Shown: positions 14,823 to 15,448 of the stretch, in pieces | Numbering within the stretch: the first letter of the stretch is position 1 | Layout: each line of letters opens with the position of its first letter | Assembly (NCBI GenBank): GCA_030831885.1 | Contig: JAURKF010000154.1 | Span: 1-15,448, forward strand | Direction of reading: 5' to 3' | DNA from: Flavobacteriales bacterium | Lineage (GTDB): Bacteria > Bacteroidota > Bacteroidia > Flavobacteriales > UA16 | Length of the DNA: 15,448 nt | Translations under genes and position numbers: made by a program | Notes under the pieces: generated by a model | What the model saw: only the letters and a program-made list of their open reading frames with translations | Database searches by the model: none | Told to the model about the DNA's origin: nothing

Positions 14823-15241
14823 AACACCTGATGATAGACACGAACGTAGCGCTCGATGTATTGGCCAACCGAAAGCCATTTGCTGAAGAAGCTGCGCAGC
14901 TATTCCAACACGCTGCCAAGGGACGCGTGAAGTTGTACATCTCATCGCTCAGTTACACCACCTTATTTTATGTGCTGCGAAAGGATAACAGACAGGAAGT
15001 AGTATTGAGCTCGTTGCGGAACTTGGAAGGCTTGTGTGAGACAGTTGATGTCACCTCCGAAGTCATCCAAGCAGCGTTGCGCATACGTTCCGGTGATTTG
15101 GAAGACGCAGTTCAAATCCAGGCGGCTATCCACCACAAGAAAGTAACCGCTATCGTAACGCGCGATGCGAAGGGTTTTCGCAGAAGCAGCCTTCCGGCTT
15201 TTAATTATCGTGAGGCGTTGGCGATGGTGGAAGGAGAATAG
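14819..15241 (+). CDS. PIN-domain toxin (VapC-like ribonuclease)
   Basis: A 140-residue PIN-domain protein. Acidic residues expected to bind Mg2+ are Asp7 (MIDTNV), Glu23 or Glu24 (FAEEAAQL), Asp93 or Asp96 (SGDLEDAVQ) and Asp116 (VTRDAKGF). The whole active site therefore looks intact. SYTTLFYVLRK and RRSSLPAFNYREAL match the PIN group common in Bacteroidota. Predicted to cleave RNA (tRNA or mRNA) when free of the antitoxin. The pair lies between two direct repeats about 900 bp apart, which hints at mobility. Confidence 0.9.
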   Translation: MKHLMIDTNVALDVLANRKPFAEEAAQLFQHAAKGRVKLYISSLSYTTLFYVLRKDNRQEVVLSSLRNLEGLCETVDVTSEVIQAALRIRSGDLEDAVQIQAAIHHKKVTAIVTRDAKGFRRSSLPAFNYREALAMVEGE

Positions 15242-15284
15242 GATTGCAGTGTGCGCTCAATTATGAATTCCATGCTAACGCTTT

Positions 15285-15349
15285 TTTGTTCTCTGTGCCT
15301 CTGCGGTTTAAAAACATACTATTCCAATAACCTATTCCCAAAAAGAATA
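15285..15349. repeat. Direct repeat, right copy, downstream of toxin-antitoxin
   Basis: The 31-bp core at 15319-15349 is the same orientation as 14418-14448, with three mismatches in the inner segment. The preceding CTCTGTGCCTCTGCGG resembles a sequence style recalled between genes in Bacteroidota and other bacteria. Confidence 0.75.
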
Positions 15350-15381
15350 TGCTCTCTGTCCCGGTGTGTAAACCTTTGTCA

Positions 15382-15413
15382 TTTGGAAAATGTATCCTAA
15401 TTAGGTAACTTTG
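15382..15413 (+). promoter_or_regulatory. Strong Bacteroidota-type promoter
   Basis: TTTG (15382-15385) and TAACTTTG (15406-15413) are separated by 20 nt. Both are exact consensus matches and this is the best promoter in the window. The start would be near 15418-15420. Confidence 0.75.
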
Positions 15414-15419
15414 TAAAAC

Positions 15420-15448
15420 ATGAAACGTCATGCGCTCGAACTTCAAAC
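15420..15448 (+). CDS. Start of an unidentified gene (cut by window end)
   Basis: ATG 15420 lies just behind a consensus promoter and opens a frame, MKRHALELQ, which runs off the window. The leader would be almost nil. Too short to name a product. Confidence 0.5.

Noticed and set aside
15261..15446. Minus-strand frame of 61 codons at the right end
   Set aside because: It translates the repeat and promoter region; similar text (IGYWN) appears opposite the left repeat copy, which shows it comes from the repeat and not a gene.
1..15448. CRISPR array, insertion sequence or prophage
   Set aside because: No regularly spaced palindromic repeats with unique spacers, no transposase or integrase frame, and no phage structural genes; the only regular repeat is the coding blade array.

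Overview
The window is from a Bacteroidota chromosome, probably Flavobacteriales or a nearby order; genus cannot be told from sequence alone. The evidence is a C-terminal type IX secretion (T9SS) sorting domain on a secreted protease, a two-component-style propeller/Y_Y_Y sensor, several promoters of the Bacteroidota form (TTG, about 19 nt, TAnnTTTG), no Shine-Dalgarno-like sequences before genes, and PorV-like and helix-hairpin-helix outer-membrane proteins typical of the phylum. Composition is moderate in GC and the genes are tightly packed, with no gene-free stretch over 300 bases.

Layout. 1-2348: the 3' part of a membrane sensor with periplasmic propeller blades, Y_Y_Y domain, one membrane segment, coiled coil and class III adenylate cyclase. 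2349-2585: structured intergenic DNA. 2586-3377: gcvH and a VanZ-like membrane protein (+). 3361-4478: a pnuC/NadR-like kinase pair on the minus strand for nicotinamide riboside uptake and phosphorylation. 4537-6471: a secreted M43 zinc protease with T9SS sorting tail, sharing a bidirectional terminator with trigger factor (6540-7892, minus). 8028-8109: tRNA-Leu(UAG) with its own terminator. 8195-11154: an outer-membrane pair, a PorV-like barrel and a helix-hairpin-helix/barrel fusion. 11252-11587: a mini-protein that is little more than a signal peptide plus a T9SS-tail-like domain. 11644-12412 (minus): a SprT-like protein and, upstream and overlapping it, a 58-residue lipoprotein. 12448-12747: a small three-helix membrane protein, divergent from the lipoprotein. 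12830-14328: an Mla-type ABC permease and ATPase. 14574-15241: an RHH antitoxin/PIN toxin pair between two direct repeats. 15420-end: the first codons of a further gene behind a strong promoter.

How the genes work together. Clear functional units are pnuC plus kinase (NAD precursor salvage), the Mla permease plus ATPase (lipid transport, without an adjacent MCE substrate-binding gene), the toxin-antitoxin pair, and the two outer-membrane proteins. The rest are housekeeping neighbours. No defence island, prophage, CRISPR array or insertion sequence is present. The least explained parts are the HhH/barrel pair, the lipoprotein/SprT overlap with its facing promoter-like dyad, and the repeats around the toxin-antitoxin pair.
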